Source of the DNA: Spirochaetales bacterium
Lineage (GTDB): Bacteria > Spirochaetota > Spirochaetia > DSM-2461
NCBI GenBank assembly: GCA_003247135.1
Contig: QKAW01000011.1
Location: 143,621 to 207,620, forward strand
Length of the DNA stretch: 64,000 bases
Direction of reading: 5' to 3'
In this document: one piece after another, positions 1 to 9,286 of the stretch
How the letters are laid out: each line of letters begins with the position of its first letter
Position numbering within the stretch: position 1 is the first letter of the stretch
Notes under the pieces: model-generated
What the model was told of the DNA's origin: nothing
The model's input: only the letters and a program-made list of their open reading frames with translations
Databases searched by the model: none
Program-made: the position numbers and the translations under genes

Positions 1-958
1 TAAATCTTTTTTCATGGCTGCTTTTATTGTATACGTCACCAAATTTCATAAATTCAAATTTATCAAATTCTGCATCAGTATAAATACTGTTACCATTATA
101 TTTAATTCCACCATATGTATATACATCCCCCTCTTCTATAAAGAAATCTATATACATATTTTTTGTTTGCGGTTTATTCTCATCATCCTCAATAGTTGTT
201 TTAACATCGATAACTTTTGCGTTTATATAACCATTACTATGATAATAACCTTCTATAGTAAGAATATCGCTCTGTATCACATCTTCCTTATAAACACCAT
301 TTTCAAACAAGGTTTTCTTTTTTGTTGCAATCAAGGATCTTAATTTATTATCATTAGCAAAAAGATTATTTCCATTAAAATTTATTTCTCGAATTAGAGT
401 CTGTTCTCCTTCATTAATATTAAAAATTAACTGAACAGAGTTTTTCTCTTCATCACTCTCTTTTTTAACTTCAATACTAACATTGGAGTATCCTTTATCA
501 ATGTAAAGTTCTTCAAGTTTTTTCTGAGCATTCTGAACTTTAAAATCTGAGTAAATATCCTTGGCTTTAACAACAATTGTATTAAACAACTCGTTACTCC
601 AAATGGATTTATTTCCTTCAAACAGAATTTTGGATATTGATGGAGATTCCTGAACATTAAATACAAGTATTACTGTCTGTTTTGTATCATCTCCCGGTTT
701 GGCATTAGGAATTATAAATTCAAAATAGTCAAGTTCATACATCAGTGTCTGTAACTCAAGAAACAGATCGTCACTGAATTCTTTACCAATATATGGTGAA
801 ACTATACCATTTAACTCATTAATATCAATATTTTTTAATCCCTCAAATTCAACGTCTACAATTATTTTTCCCTGAACCCAAGAATCATCCTCTTGGGCAA
901 AAGAAAAACTTCCGGCAAAAACTAACATTAGACATAGAATTTTTTTAACTATATTCAT
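1..958 (-). CDS. bamA: BamA, outer-membrane protein assembly factor (N-terminal part, runs off the window)
   Basis: Translating the minus strand from 958 gives an open frame to the window edge, about 319 residues, so the gene is partial and its barrel is not visible. It begins with a signal peptide (MNIVKKILCLMLVFAG, then SFSFAQ) and continues as repeated POTRA-like modules with the VEFEGLKNID and ILFEGNKSI patterns, each starting a beta-alpha-alpha-beta-beta unit. About three POTRA domains and the start of a fourth are seen. BamA folds and inserts outer-membrane barrel proteins. The start ATG overlaps the tamB stop by one base (TAATG), which suggests translational coupling. Barrel identity is inferred from the POTRA pattern and the tamB neighbour; a TamA-type Omp85 protein is the alternative. 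Confidence 0.85.
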   Translation of the reverse strand, partial: MNIVKKILCLMLVFAGSFSFAQEDDSWVQGKIIVDVEFEGLKNIDINELNGIVSPYIGKEFSDDLFLELQTLMYELDYFEFIIPNAKPGDDTKQTVILVFNVQESPSISKILFEGNKSIWSNELFNTIVVKAKDIYSDFKVQNAQKKLEELYIDKGYSNVSIEVKKESDEEKNSVQLIFNINEGEQTLIREINFNGNNLFANDNKLRSLIATKKKTLFENGVYKEDVIQSDILTIEGYYHSNGYINAKVIDVKTTIEDDENKPQTKNMYIDFFIEEGDVYTYGGIKYNGNSIYTDAEFDKFEFMKFGDVYNKSSHEKRF

Positions 959-3900
959 TATTTCTCCTCTAATAAACCTAAAATTGGGTTAAAATTCCAC
1001 TCTATAGAGAGTGCCAATTCAGGTTCAAAAACAAAATCATTAGATAATTTTGGCGTCATATTAAATCCAACCTGAAAAAATGGTGAATAAAGAGTAAAAC
1101 CTAGATCAACCCCTAGTTTTAACTCATTATTTACATAATTTGTTCCGACTTTTCCTTTTACAAAGAAATCATCAGTAATAAAATTTCCCATTGTAAGGCT
1201 GGTATTTTTAAATATTTCTGATAAGTTCTGATTATATACAGTATTATCTCCAGTATCAAATGAATAATTTGTAATGTTTGTAAAAATAGAAGATAGGAAT
1301 CCGGATTTAATTTTAACATCATCAAAACCGGTTATTTCTTCTATACCAGTTTCAATATTTGATGTCAGGTATGAAACAAACAGTTCATCTGCCAGATCAA
1401 ATACCAATGCTCCAGGATTGTCCCCACCAACAACCGCTAATCCAACTAATCTGTCAATATCATCCTGACTTAATGATGGATCATTTGAGCTGAAATTCGG
1501 CTTAAAATCAGAGAAAAAACCACCTTCGAAATTTAAAACAACATTTACCTGCTTTTCATCATCATTTAAAACTGTTTTTGTTCCTATAACTTTTATATAT
1601 GGATCTATATTACCTTTTGCAAGATCCAGTTTAACCATACCTTCTGTCAAAATAAATGGTTCCCCTGAATAGTCAACTTCTCCTTTTACGATATATACAT
1701 CCCCCATAACACTAAACTCCATAGTTGATGATTTAAAATTAACCTTTATAGTATCCCCCGGGTTTGCTGTAGCATTTACAATTGGAATATCTCGATTAGG
1801 CCAGTAGAGCTTATTGTTACTTCCTATCTCAACATCCAGATCTATTTCAAAATTTGAGTTACTAGATGTAACACTAGAAGGGTTATAATCTGTTACATTA
1901 ATTAATTCTGAATATACTACACCATCCTCCACAAAAACTTTACCAGTTAATAACCCACCTGTATTATCCCAATAATAGATAAGATTGTCGAAATATGCGT
2001 TTGCATCTGTCAGAATTCTACCAAATTGAAATTTAACAGGAATCTTTTCTTCTGGAAAAGTTTTTAAATTTACAATAATAGTTTCCGGTATCCAGCTTTT
2101 AAAGAGAATCTCTCCATCTACCTTTACTTTTCCGGTTTCACCAATTAGTAGCTCTCCAGGTAAAATAGTTAGTGTATTATTATATATTTTCAGATTAAGT
2201 CTGGAAGGTTCAACCCTCCCTCCCAGATATGTAACATCAAAATCTGAATCAGCCCATAAGAGTCCATTAAAAAGTGGATCTCTAAGATCACCTCTAATGT
2301 TCAATTGCCCTCTAACATTTAGCTTATCAAAGAGAGCTGCTTTTCTCTTAAGATATGGATTATTTGGGATAAAGGAGTTTGCAAAAATTGCATCCAGATT
2401 AATATCACTCATTGTAAGATTTATTGTTCCGTTTTTTATATGACCTGAAATTGAGGATTCCAAAAACATTGGTTTAAGTAATTTTGCATTAAATTCTCCG
2501 GTATTATGGAAATATTGAGCTTTTAAACTTCTATCTACTGAATAAACCTGTAAACCAACACTATTATTAAATAGTCTAAAAACCTTATTTTCAAATAACT
2601 TTTCACTTCCATGACTAAAATCCTGAATAGTTAGTTGACCATTAAGCCTATTTAAAAGGTCCAAATTTATATCTGTTATCAAAAATACCGGTTTTACAGA
2701 CAAATTTATGGCCATATTGCTATTAAAAATATAATCACCTATAAAATTTTGAGTGGTAATTTTTCCTAATATATTTCCATTTATATAATTATAAGTTGCT
2801 AATGGTACACTATATTGTGATTTGTTAAATGATCCTTTAAGATCTGTTATTGATATTAAAGACTCAGAAAATTTGAATTTAAGATTTACTCCTAAATTAT
2901 CACTAACATATTTAAAATTCTTTGAATCTAAAGAACCAGAACCCTTAAAAACTTTTTGGTCTCCAGTAAAATCCAGAACCAGGTTCGCCCTTCCTTTAAG
3001 ATCCTTATTATATAATCTATCAAGTAAAAAATTCTTCAGATTTAAGTTCAAGGAGAGTTTTTTTTCTTTAAATTCCAATACAGAATTAATACTGTATTTT
3101 TCTAAATCTGTTTCCTGAAACTCTCCACTTATTGAATAAACATCTTTATTTAGTTCATTAATTTTTATAGAACCCTTTAATGGTGTGAAGTCATCTTTAT
3201 AAATCAGATTATTCAAATATACATATTTATCTGTAGCATCCATGGAAAAGGAGATTTGTGGAGAGAATGGAAGCTTGTTATGATTAATTATTGTACTAAA
3301 TTCAGGCAAAGAAAAGAGAAATGAGTTATCCTGAAAAAGTGCTGACTTAAGATTAAAAGAAGATACTGTTTTAAAGTCTTTGTAATTAATTGGTAATTGA
3401 TTTGCAGAAACATTTAAATATTTTGTGTCATCAAGTGAGAGCTGTAGCAGTAAATCATAAGAACCGGCAATCTTTATAAAATTATTTTCTATATCTGCTG
3501 CAAATTGATATTTATTATCATTTATTAAAGCATCTACGTTAAGCTGAATTGCTGGATTCCTGTATTTACCTGAAACAGTCCCTTGAAAACTAATATCAGG
3601 GATTTTTATAGAAACATTATTAAAATTAAAGTCCCTATTTACTCCACTTCCTGCTAGATTTATATAATCTGAGTACTTTTTATTTGATACTGTTAATTTT
3701 TTAATATTATAAGTAACCTTGCTTAGATCATAAAATATTTCTGAGTTTAATGTTAAATAATTTCCTATCAAATTGTCTTTTATCATTTGTGGATAATTAA
3801 ATTTATCCAGGTACTCAAGATTAAGATTATTAACCTGAATTGTTGAATTTACCTTATTTTCCTTTCTGTTATAATTAGCAGCTATAGAAACTTTTCCATC

Positions 3901-5280
3901 TATATCACTTTTTACAGCCTGAAGGCTGATATTTTTTTCATCCAAGTAAATAATAGAAGGAATATTGCTGATTTTTATACCGTTACTTTCTACAAAATTC
4001 ACATATACACTAATGAAACTATCGTTTACAGGTTTTACAATAAGTTCAGAATTCAATTTTAAATTATCCGAAACTTTAATATCTCTTAAATAAAAATTAC
4101 CTTTTGGGTAGAAATTGTGTAGATCAAGATTACCGTAATATCCAATATTACCATCAGGTGTATAAATATTAAGATTTTTAATCCTAACTGCATCCAAATT
4201 TCCAACTATATTATAATCAAGGTTAACAGGATATTTCTGATATACCTTTTTTAAGTACAATTTCCCCATTGAATCATATATAAAATTATTTTCTATATAG
4301 TTGTAGCTACCCTTTATATTCCCGGTAAAAGAACTCCCAAGGCCTATATCCAGTAATTTGAAATCCTGATCCGGTTGAAAAATATCTTCTATATGGAACT
4401 TACTGCCGGTGAAGTCAAAAGACATTTCCAGTCTAGGAATATGTAAATTATACATATATTTATAATTAGCTTTATTATCTGTACTAGCAATTTCCAGATT
4501 ATTGTTATTAATTGATAAATTAATCTTCTGATCTTTTAGTTTACCCAGATTAGTTACAATATTTGTTGCCTTTATTTGGCTAACCAGATCGACAAATGTA
4601 CTTTTAAAATATCCTCTGGATTCTATAAAACCTGAAATACTCTTCAACTCAGAAGACAATTTTGATAAATATTCAACTTCTGCACTTAATTTTGTCAAAT
4701 ATTTTCTGTTTTTCTCCCAAATATAGCCATTTAAATTATTTATTTGTATTGATACGAATTCATAGTTTAAATTTAATACAACATCTCTGATCTCAACCCG
4801 TGTACTTAAAACAGAATTTGAAATTCCAGTAACCCTTAATTTAGATAAAAGCCACTCATCTTCAAAATCAAGATCTGCCCTTCCTCCATTAATATAAACT
4901 GCAGAAACTACACTTGCTTGGCCAGATTTAAACCAAAAAGAACGAAGTATATTCATAAAGTTATATCTAATTGTAATATTGGGAATATAAATACTATTTT
5001 TTTTATTTACACTTTCAATATTAACTCCATTTAATATAATTGAATCTACAATAAGAGGAGAGATTGATTCATATTCAATTTTTACCTGAGTGGTTTTTTC
5101 AATGTTTTCAATTAGCTCTTTCTGATAATCTTTAATAATACCTTGTAAATAGGATAATGCTGGTTTTATTGAGTATACAGTAATAAAAACCATTAAAATT
5201 AAAGTGAGAATTTGTACTGAGTGAATAAATATTTTACTCTTTATAGACAATATAAACTTCCCCTTTACTTTTTTGATCAC
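958..5280 (-). CDS. tamB: TamB family protein (translocation and assembly module, DUF490/AsmA-like)
   Basis: A 1440-residue protein with one N-terminal membrane anchor (about residues 18-42, rich in I, L and V) and then a very long run of beta-strand repeats, ending in a TamB/DUF490-type C-terminus (DLAKGNIDPYIKVIGTKT and later VGTNYVNNELKLGVDLGF). TamB-like proteins span the periplasm as a beta-taco groove and help lipid transport and outer-membrane protein assembly. The length fits the family (about 1250-1500). The gene overlaps the upstream TonB-like gene by 47 bases and its stop overlaps the bamA start. The tamB-bamA order is conserved in treponemes (TP0325-TP0326), which supports both calls. 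Confidence 0.85.
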   Translation of the reverse strand: MIKKVKGKFILSIKSKIFIHSVQILTLILMVFITVYSIKPALSYLQGIIKDYQKELIENIEKTTQVKIEYESISPLIVDSIILNGVNIESVNKKNSIYIPNITIRYNFMNILRSFWFKSGQASVVSAVYINGGRADLDFEDEWLLSKLRVTGISNSVLSTRVEIRDVVLNLNYEFVSIQINNLNGYIWEKNRKYLTKLSAEVEYLSKLSSELKSISGFIESRGYFKSTFVDLVSQIKATNIVTNLGKLKDQKINLSINNNNLEIASTDNKANYKYMYNLHIPRLEMSFDFTGSKFHIEDIFQPDQDFKLLDIGLGSSFTGNIKGSYNYIENNFIYDSMGKLYLKKVYQKYPVNLDYNIVGNLDAVRIKNLNIYTPDGNIGYYGNLDLHNFYPKGNFYLRDIKVSDNLKLNSELIVKPVNDSFISVYVNFVESNGIKISNIPSIIYLDEKNISLQAVKSDIDGKVSIAANYNRKENKVNSTIQVNNLNLEYLDKFNYPQMIKDNLIGNYLTLNSEIFYDLSKVTYNIKKLTVSNKKYSDYINLAGSGVNRDFNFNNVSIKIPDISFQGTVSGKYRNPAIQLNVDALINDNKYQFAADIENNFIKIAGSYDLLLQLSLDDTKYLNVSANQLPINYKDFKTVSSFNLKSALFQDNSFLFSLPEFSTIINHNKLPFSPQISFSMDATDKYVYLNNLIYKDDFTPLKGSIKINELNKDVYSISGEFQETDLEKYSINSVLEFKEKKLSLNLNLKNFLLDRLYNKDLKGRANLVLDFTGDQKVFKGSGSLDSKNFKYVSDNLGVNLKFKFSESLISITDLKGSFNKSQYSVPLATYNYINGNILGKITTQNFIGDYIFNSNMAINLSVKPVFLITDINLDLLNRLNGQLTIQDFSHGSEKLFENKVFRLFNNSVGLQVYSVDRSLKAQYFHNTGEFNAKLLKPMFLESSISGHIKNGTINLTMSDINLDAIFANSFIPNNPYLKRKAALFDKLNVRGQLNIRGDLRDPLFNGLLWADSDFDVTYLGGRVEPSRLNLKIYNNTLTILPGELLIGETGKVKVDGEILFKSWIPETIIVNLKTFPEEKIPVKFQFGRILTDANAYFDNLIYYWDNTGGLLTGKVFVEDGVVYSELINVTDYNPSSVTSSNSNFEIDLDVEIGSNNKLYWPNRDIPIVNATANPGDTIKVNFKSSTMEFSVMGDVYIVKGEVDYSGEPFILTEGMVKLDLAKGNIDPYIKVIGTKTVLNDDEKQVNVVLNFEGGFFSDFKPNFSSNDPSLSQDDIDRLVGLAVVGGDNPGALVFDLADELFVSYLTSNIETGIEEITGFDDVKIKSGFLSSIFTNITNYSFDTGDNTVYNQNLSEIFKNTSLTMGNFITDDFFVKGKVGTNYVNNELKLGVDLGFTLYSPFFQVGFNMTPKLSNDFVFEPELALSIEWNFNPILGLLEEK

Positions 5281-5920
5281 TTTTATTAAAAGTAAATTTA
5301 CTCACATACTGGGTTATAAGTATATCAAAATCCATTGATCCAGAACCAGGTGGTAGTACTTGCGCACCATACACTTCTCCTTTAGTGTTTACCATAAATT
5401 CAACATGAACTCCGACACCTGTAAAAGAGTCTTTTGGAAATTTTGAAAAATCGATATTACTATTATTTATAATATCCCTCTTTTCTCCTTCCCACTCTAT
5501 TTTTACATTATCTTCAGTATCATCATTTTCTATAAAAATTTCATCCGGGAGTAATGATGATAAAGACTCCTCAAATTCTGCAATACTAAAACCTTTAGTA
5601 AATAACGAGTCGTCTTTTTCTTCTTTTTTTTTCCTAACTACCAAATCTGGTATTGTTTTAACAATTTCTTCAAGATAATTACCAGATTCAGGATTATCAA
5701 TAGTTATATCATTAATAACCGGATTATCTACTATATCGACATCACTACTCTTTATATCCTCTTTTTCTAACTCTTTTTCATCTTTTTTAGCAATTAATTC
5801 TATATTTATTTTAACTTGTTCAGGTTCCTTAAGTTGACTGTTTGGCAACAATTTAAAAAGTAGAATAAAAAAGAGTGTGTGAAATAATATAGATATTATT
5901 ACCGGAATTTTATTAATCAT
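5234..5920 (-). CDS. TonB-like energy-transducing protein
   Basis: A 228-residue protein. It has an N-terminal membrane helix (about 7-25, PVIISILFHTLFFILLF), then an acidic, lysine-rich linker instead of the usual proline-rich region, then a C-terminal TonB-like fold (about 160-228, with VHVEFMVNTKGEVYGAQVLP). It should link the ExbB/ExbD motor in the inner membrane to an outer-membrane partner. It overlaps exbD by four bases and tamB by 47. No TonB-dependent receptor lies in the window, so the partner is unknown. TolA is a possible alternative, since the operon makes envelope-assembly proteins, but no long TolA helix is present. Confidence 0.75.
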   Translation of the reverse strand: MINKIPVIISILFHTLFFILLFKLLPNSQLKEPEQVKINIELIAKKDEKELEKEDIKSSDVDIVDNPVINDITIDNPESGNYLEEIVKTIPDLVVRKKKEEKDDSLFTKGFSIAEFEESLSSLLPDEIFIENDDTEDNVKIEWEGEKRDIINNSNIDFSKFPKDSFTGVGVHVEFMVNTKGEVYGAQVLPPGSGSMDFDILITQYVSKFTFNKSDQKSKGEVYIVYKE

Positions 5921-6315
5921 AATCTTTTAACAACTAATTGAATATTATTAAAATTAAGTACTTTAACCCTATCCATAATTTCCATTAGGAAATCGTAAGA
6001 GATTCCTCTATCACCTTCAATAATAATAACTGGATTCTCAATATTACCTATACTATCAAGAAGTGCTACAGAGAATGTTGATTTTGTACATTCTTTATCA
6101 TTTATAAATATTTTGTGATCAAGGGTTAGTAAAATATGGGATTCAATCTCTCCGATTGATGATCCGGATATTGTCTGGGGGACCTCTACCTGTATTGCCC
6201 TATTTTTTGTAAAACTGCTGTTAAGCACAAAAAATATTAAAATAAGAAACATAATATCAATTAATGGAGTTATCAATAAAATACTCTCTTCCTCAAGAGT
6301 TCCTTTAAGTTTCAT
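5917..6315 (-). CDS. exbD: ExbD/TolR-family biopolymer transport protein
   Basis: 132 residues, the usual ExbD/TolR length. One membrane helix near the N-terminus carries the conserved acidic residue of the proton channel (ITPLIDIMFLILIFFV, Asp near residue 20), followed by a small periplasmic domain (IIIEGDRGISYDFLMEIMDRV). Together with ExbB it forms the proton-driven motor that energises TonB or TolA. The gene starts directly after the exbB stop and overlaps the TonB-like gene by four bases, so the three subunits are co-translated. ExbD and TolR cannot be told apart from sequence alone here. Confidence 0.88.
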   Translation of the reverse strand: MKLKGTLEEESILLITPLIDIMFLILIFFVLNSSFTKNRAIQVEVPQTISGSSIGEIESHILLTLDHKIFINDKECTKSTFSVALLDSIGNIENPVIIIEGDRGISYDFLMEIMDRVKVLNFNNIQLVVKRL

Positions 6316-6918
6316 TTAAGACTCCTTAACAGCAAGAATCTCTGAGCTGGAGCTCTCCATCGAACTAATATGCCTTTTAATTATTGATATAAAAATAGAG
6401 TAACTAACAATAGCTGGAACAGCAGTTATTAAACCTGCTGCTGTTGTTATTAAAGCCTGGGATATCCCACCAGCCAAGGTATAGGGATCTGAGCTTTTAC
6501 TAATCATCATATTATAAAAGGTTAATATCATACCAATAACAGTTCCTAAAAGGCCTAATAGAGTTGCCAAATTTGCAATCGAGGAAAGATAGGAGACGAA
6601 TTTTTCCATCTCATATATCTTCCTTTGAGCAAAAGCCTCTACCTTATGGGAGAAAAAATCCCTATCTCCTTCCCCTAGTAACTTACCCTCATATCTGATT
6701 ATATCTGCTGTTGGAGATTTATCTTTTTCTATATACTCAAGGGCACTGGAATAATTCCCTTTTAAAAGCTCATCAAGAGATGTTGATATTCTTGACTGTT
6801 TTCTTATTCGAATAGAATAAAAATATATAATTTTATATATTATCAAAGTTAAAGAAACTATTGATAAAAGAATTATAGGAATTAAGGATATAAGGTTTTT
6901 TAATAGTAACTCTTTCAT
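6316..6918 (-). CDS. exbB: ExbB/TolQ/MotA-family proton channel protein
   Basis: 200 residues with three predicted membrane helices (about 8-32, 112-138 and 155-180). The MotA/TolQ/ExbB signature is seen in LATLLGLLGTVIGMILTF and in GGISQALITTAAGLITAVP, including the conserved small residues and the Thr of the pore helix. It forms the pentameric stator of the ExbBD motor. Its ATG overlaps the end of the upstream outer-membrane gene by four bases. Whether it serves TonB or Tol function is open; the TonB-like protein in the same operon favours an Exb-type system. Confidence 0.88.
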   Translation of the reverse strand: MKELLLKNLISLIPIILLSIVSLTLIIYKIIYFYSIRIRKQSRISTSLDELLKGNYSSALEYIEKDKSPTADIIRYEGKLLGEGDRDFFSHKVEAFAQRKIYEMEKFVSYLSSIANLATLLGLLGTVIGMILTFYNMMISKSSDPYTLAGGISQALITTAAGLITAVPAIVSYSIFISIIKRHISSMESSSSEILAVKES

Positions 6919-8033
6919 TTCTCTCCCAAATTGTATCTGAATTTTATTCCAACTTCATAAATAGTATTGTTTTTAATAGTCAGACTTGAATCCAACCTAA
7001 AAATATCTCTGTATTTTATACCAACAAGGTAGATATAGCTATTTATAAAATCCATATTAAACTCGATTATACCTGTAAAGTTTCCATTGATAAAGCTGGA
7101 AACAATTCTAAAATCATTCGCCGAGATACTGTATTCCCTTTTGCCCCAAAAAAGGTTTTCACCAATTGAAAGATATCCTGTTTTTAATCTGTATTCATTA
7201 TCTATCAAACTACCTAACAGAAGAGAAAAATCCATGTTATTTTTCTTATAATGCATAGAAATTCTGTAATCCATAACATTATTCAAGGATAAAGTTTCAA
7301 ATTTCATTAACAAAGGATCTAATTTGAGATAAATATCCAGATAAGGAAATAAAACTAATTTTTGAAAAGATAAGCCAATTTTAAAGAAATCGTAACCCAG
7401 ACCACCTGAACCATAAATATTTTTATCTACATAATTGAATTCAAGGAGATAATTTAATCTATAATTTCCCTTATATTTTATCTTAATACTGTTATTTTCT
7501 CTGTTAGAGAGGTAGAAACTCCAGTAATAGTCATATGATTGATCTTTTAAAGTTATTGATGGATAAAGTTCTTCAAACTCTGCTATTAATATAAATGGAA
7601 GACGAAATTCCTTAAATCCTATATAGAGATTAAGTGGATTCATAGAAATACCTACCTTACTAAAAGCAGTAAAGTCGAAATTATTATTCTGATAATCTAT
7701 AGAGTGACCTAATGTAATATCCTCAAAATTAGTATCTATTGAGATAGACTGATAAATCTGTGACTTTTTATGTACTGTATTATTAAGAAATTCATACCAG
7801 TATTTGTAATTTATTTTATCTATATCAACTGATCTGATCTCGATATTATCTATATTATTATCCAAATTTTCGACATTTAATTGTGAAATTATTTCCAGGG
7901 GGAATGGTGGTAATGGTAATACTTTTTCATTAAATTTTTCAGGAACTTTAATAATTATCTCCTGAGTAGACACTTTTAACTGAAAAATTACGTGTATAAG
8001 TATAATTAGTAATATTTTTATGTTAGTATTCAC
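6915..8033 (-). CDS. Exported, probable outer-membrane beta-barrel protein of unknown function
   Basis: 372 residues. A hydrophobic signal peptide (NTNIKILLIILIHVIF) is followed by a short region with clustered prolines (VLPLPPFPLE), then about 270 residues of alternating hydrophobic and polar strands rich in Tyr, Phe and Asn, ending RYNLGEK. This looks like a beta-barrel whose last strand ends near the C-terminus. The start is GTG at 8033; no better ATG or Shine-Dalgarno sequence was found. It is the first gene of the exbB-exbD-tonB-tamB-bamA operon, so it may be the outer-membrane partner of the Exb motor. It lacks a plug domain, so it is not a classical TonB-dependent receptor. No family was recognised. 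Confidence 0.6.
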   Translation of the reverse strand: MNTNIKILLIILIHVIFQLKVSTQEIIIKVPEKFNEKVLPLPPFPLEIISQLNVENLDNNIDNIEIRSVDIDKINYKYWYEFLNNTVHKKSQIYQSISIDTNFEDITLGHSIDYQNNNFDFTAFSKVGISMNPLNLYIGFKEFRLPFILIAEFEELYPSITLKDQSYDYYWSFYLSNRENNSIKIKYKGNYRLNYLLEFNYVDKNIYGSGGLGYDFFKIGLSFQKLVLFPYLDIYLKLDPLLMKFETLSLNNVMDYRISMHYKKNNMDFSLLLGSLIDNEYRLKTGYLSIGENLFWGKREYSISANDFRIVSSFINGNFTGIIEFNMDFINSYIYLVGIKYRDIFRLDSSLTIKNNTIYEVGIKFRYNLGEK

Positions 8034-8063
8034 TGGTTTTATATTATATAAAAAGAGGAATAA

Positions 8064-8675
8064 ATGGAAACAAAAGTTGTTAAAAAATTTATTGTGCTAG
8101 AAGGACTTGATGGTGCCGGAACAACAACACAATTACACAAAATATCAGAAGAATTAACGAACTCCGGGAATAATGTATTTAAAACTTTTGAACCAACAGA
8201 TAATCCTATTGGAAAGTTAATAAGATCAGTTCTGAAAAAACAGGTTGTACTTGAACCTAAAAGTATAAGCAAACTATTTGTAGCTGATAGACATGAACAC
8301 ATTTATGGTAAAAATGGAATTTTACATAATATTGAACTTGGAAACTATGTTATTTCCGACAGATTTTTATTTAGTTCTCTAGCTTATCAATCTCCAGAAT
8401 GCGGGTTTGACTTTGTGTATAACATTAATAAAGATTTTCCCTTACCGGAACATCTTATATTTATATCTACTCCAGTTGAAATATGTCAGGAGAGAATAAG
8501 TAGCAGAGGATTGGAAATTGAACTTTTTGAAAAGTATGAATACCAGAGGAAAGTTGATTCCTTTTATAAAATAGCATTAGATAAATATAAAAATTGTGGA
8601 ATTAAAATAAGTATTATTGATGGAACAAAAACACCGGAGAATATAACTAAGGAAATAATGAATATTATACGATAA
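8064..8675 (+). CDS. tmk: Thymidylate kinase
   Basis: 203 residues, the usual size. It phosphorylates dTMP to dTDP with ATP in dTTP synthesis. The P-loop is GLDGAGTTTQ (about residues 15-24), the DR(F/Y) motif is SDRFLFSSLAYQ (about 98-109) and a LID-like arginine region follows (ERISSRG). A ribosome binding site (GAGGAA) lies 5 bases before the ATG. It is transcribed away from the outer-membrane operon with only 30 bases between the starts, so their promoters must overlap. Confidence 0.9.
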   Translation: METKVVKKFIVLEGLDGAGTTTQLHKISEELTNSGNNVFKTFEPTDNPIGKLIRSVLKKQVVLEPKSISKLFVADRHEHIYGKNGILHNIELGNYVISDRFLFSSLAYQSPECGFDFVYNINKDFPLPEHLIFISTPVEICQERISSRGLEIELFEKYEYQRKVDSFYKIALDKYKNCGIKISIIDGTKTPENITKEIMNIIR

Positions 8676-8683
8676 TTATTACA

Positions 8684-9286
8684 ATGAAGAAAATACTCCT
8701 GATTATAGTTATAACAATCAGCTTAAACCCAATATTTTGCTACAACATTAAATATCTGGAAGGATTTTATAATCTCTATGTAGAGAACTTTTATCAATAT
8801 CCCAATGATGTAAATAGAAATATTTACTATTTGAAGGCTGCCTTAGGGGTTCCTTTTAGTAATCCCCTCTATGCTATTGCTACTATAAAAAATGAAACAG
8901 AGTGGGAGAAATACAGGTATCTAATGTTTATGCATTTAAACCTGAAGCTTGTAGATTCATATCTTCAACTAGCAAAAGGTTTAGATAAACAGGAGGCATA
9001 TTTCTACAATGCCCCTTGGAAAGAGTATAATTTAAAGAGTCTAAGAGAGGCTGAATTATACTATTTGGAGGCAAAAAAATACTGGGTTGATGCTGTAGAA
9101 TGGTCTTCAAGGGCTAATGATGATAAATTCATGTTTTTATATATTGAAGATATTATATATTTTGAAGATGAGCACTATATGATACAAACCGGAGAGTTGG
9201 ATTATAATAAAATTATTGATAAACACCTAACTCGATTAAAGGGAGTTAGGGAAAAATTTGAAAATATGGATGAGAATACTTATTAA
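8684..9286 (+). CDS. Small exported protein of unknown function
   Basis: 200 residues with an N-terminal signal peptide (MKKILLIIVITISLNPIFC) and then a mainly helical, aromatic-rich body (WKEYNLKSLREAELYYLEAKKYW). No known domain was recognised. The Cys at the end of the hydrophobic stretch could be a lipobox (NPIFC), but the preceding residues fit poorly. It follows tmk by eight bases, so the two genes are probably co-transcribed, although their roles look unrelated. Its stop codon directly abuts the stop of the convergent queA gene. Confidence 0.6.
   Translation: MKKILLIIVITISLNPIFCYNIKYLEGFYNLYVENFYQYPNDVNRNIYYLKAALGVPFSNPLYAIATIKNETEWEKYRYLMFMHLNLKLVDSYLQLAKGLDKQEAYFYNAPWKEYNLKSLREAELYYLEAKKYWVDAVEWSSRANDDKFMFLYIEDIIYFEDEHYMIQTGELDYNKIIDKHLTRLKGVREKFENMDENTY

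Noticed and set aside
14..343. Plus-strand open frame of 109 codons
   Set aside because: It lies antisense to the bamA POTRA region, which reads as a clear coding frame; composition is low-complexity and no start signal is present.
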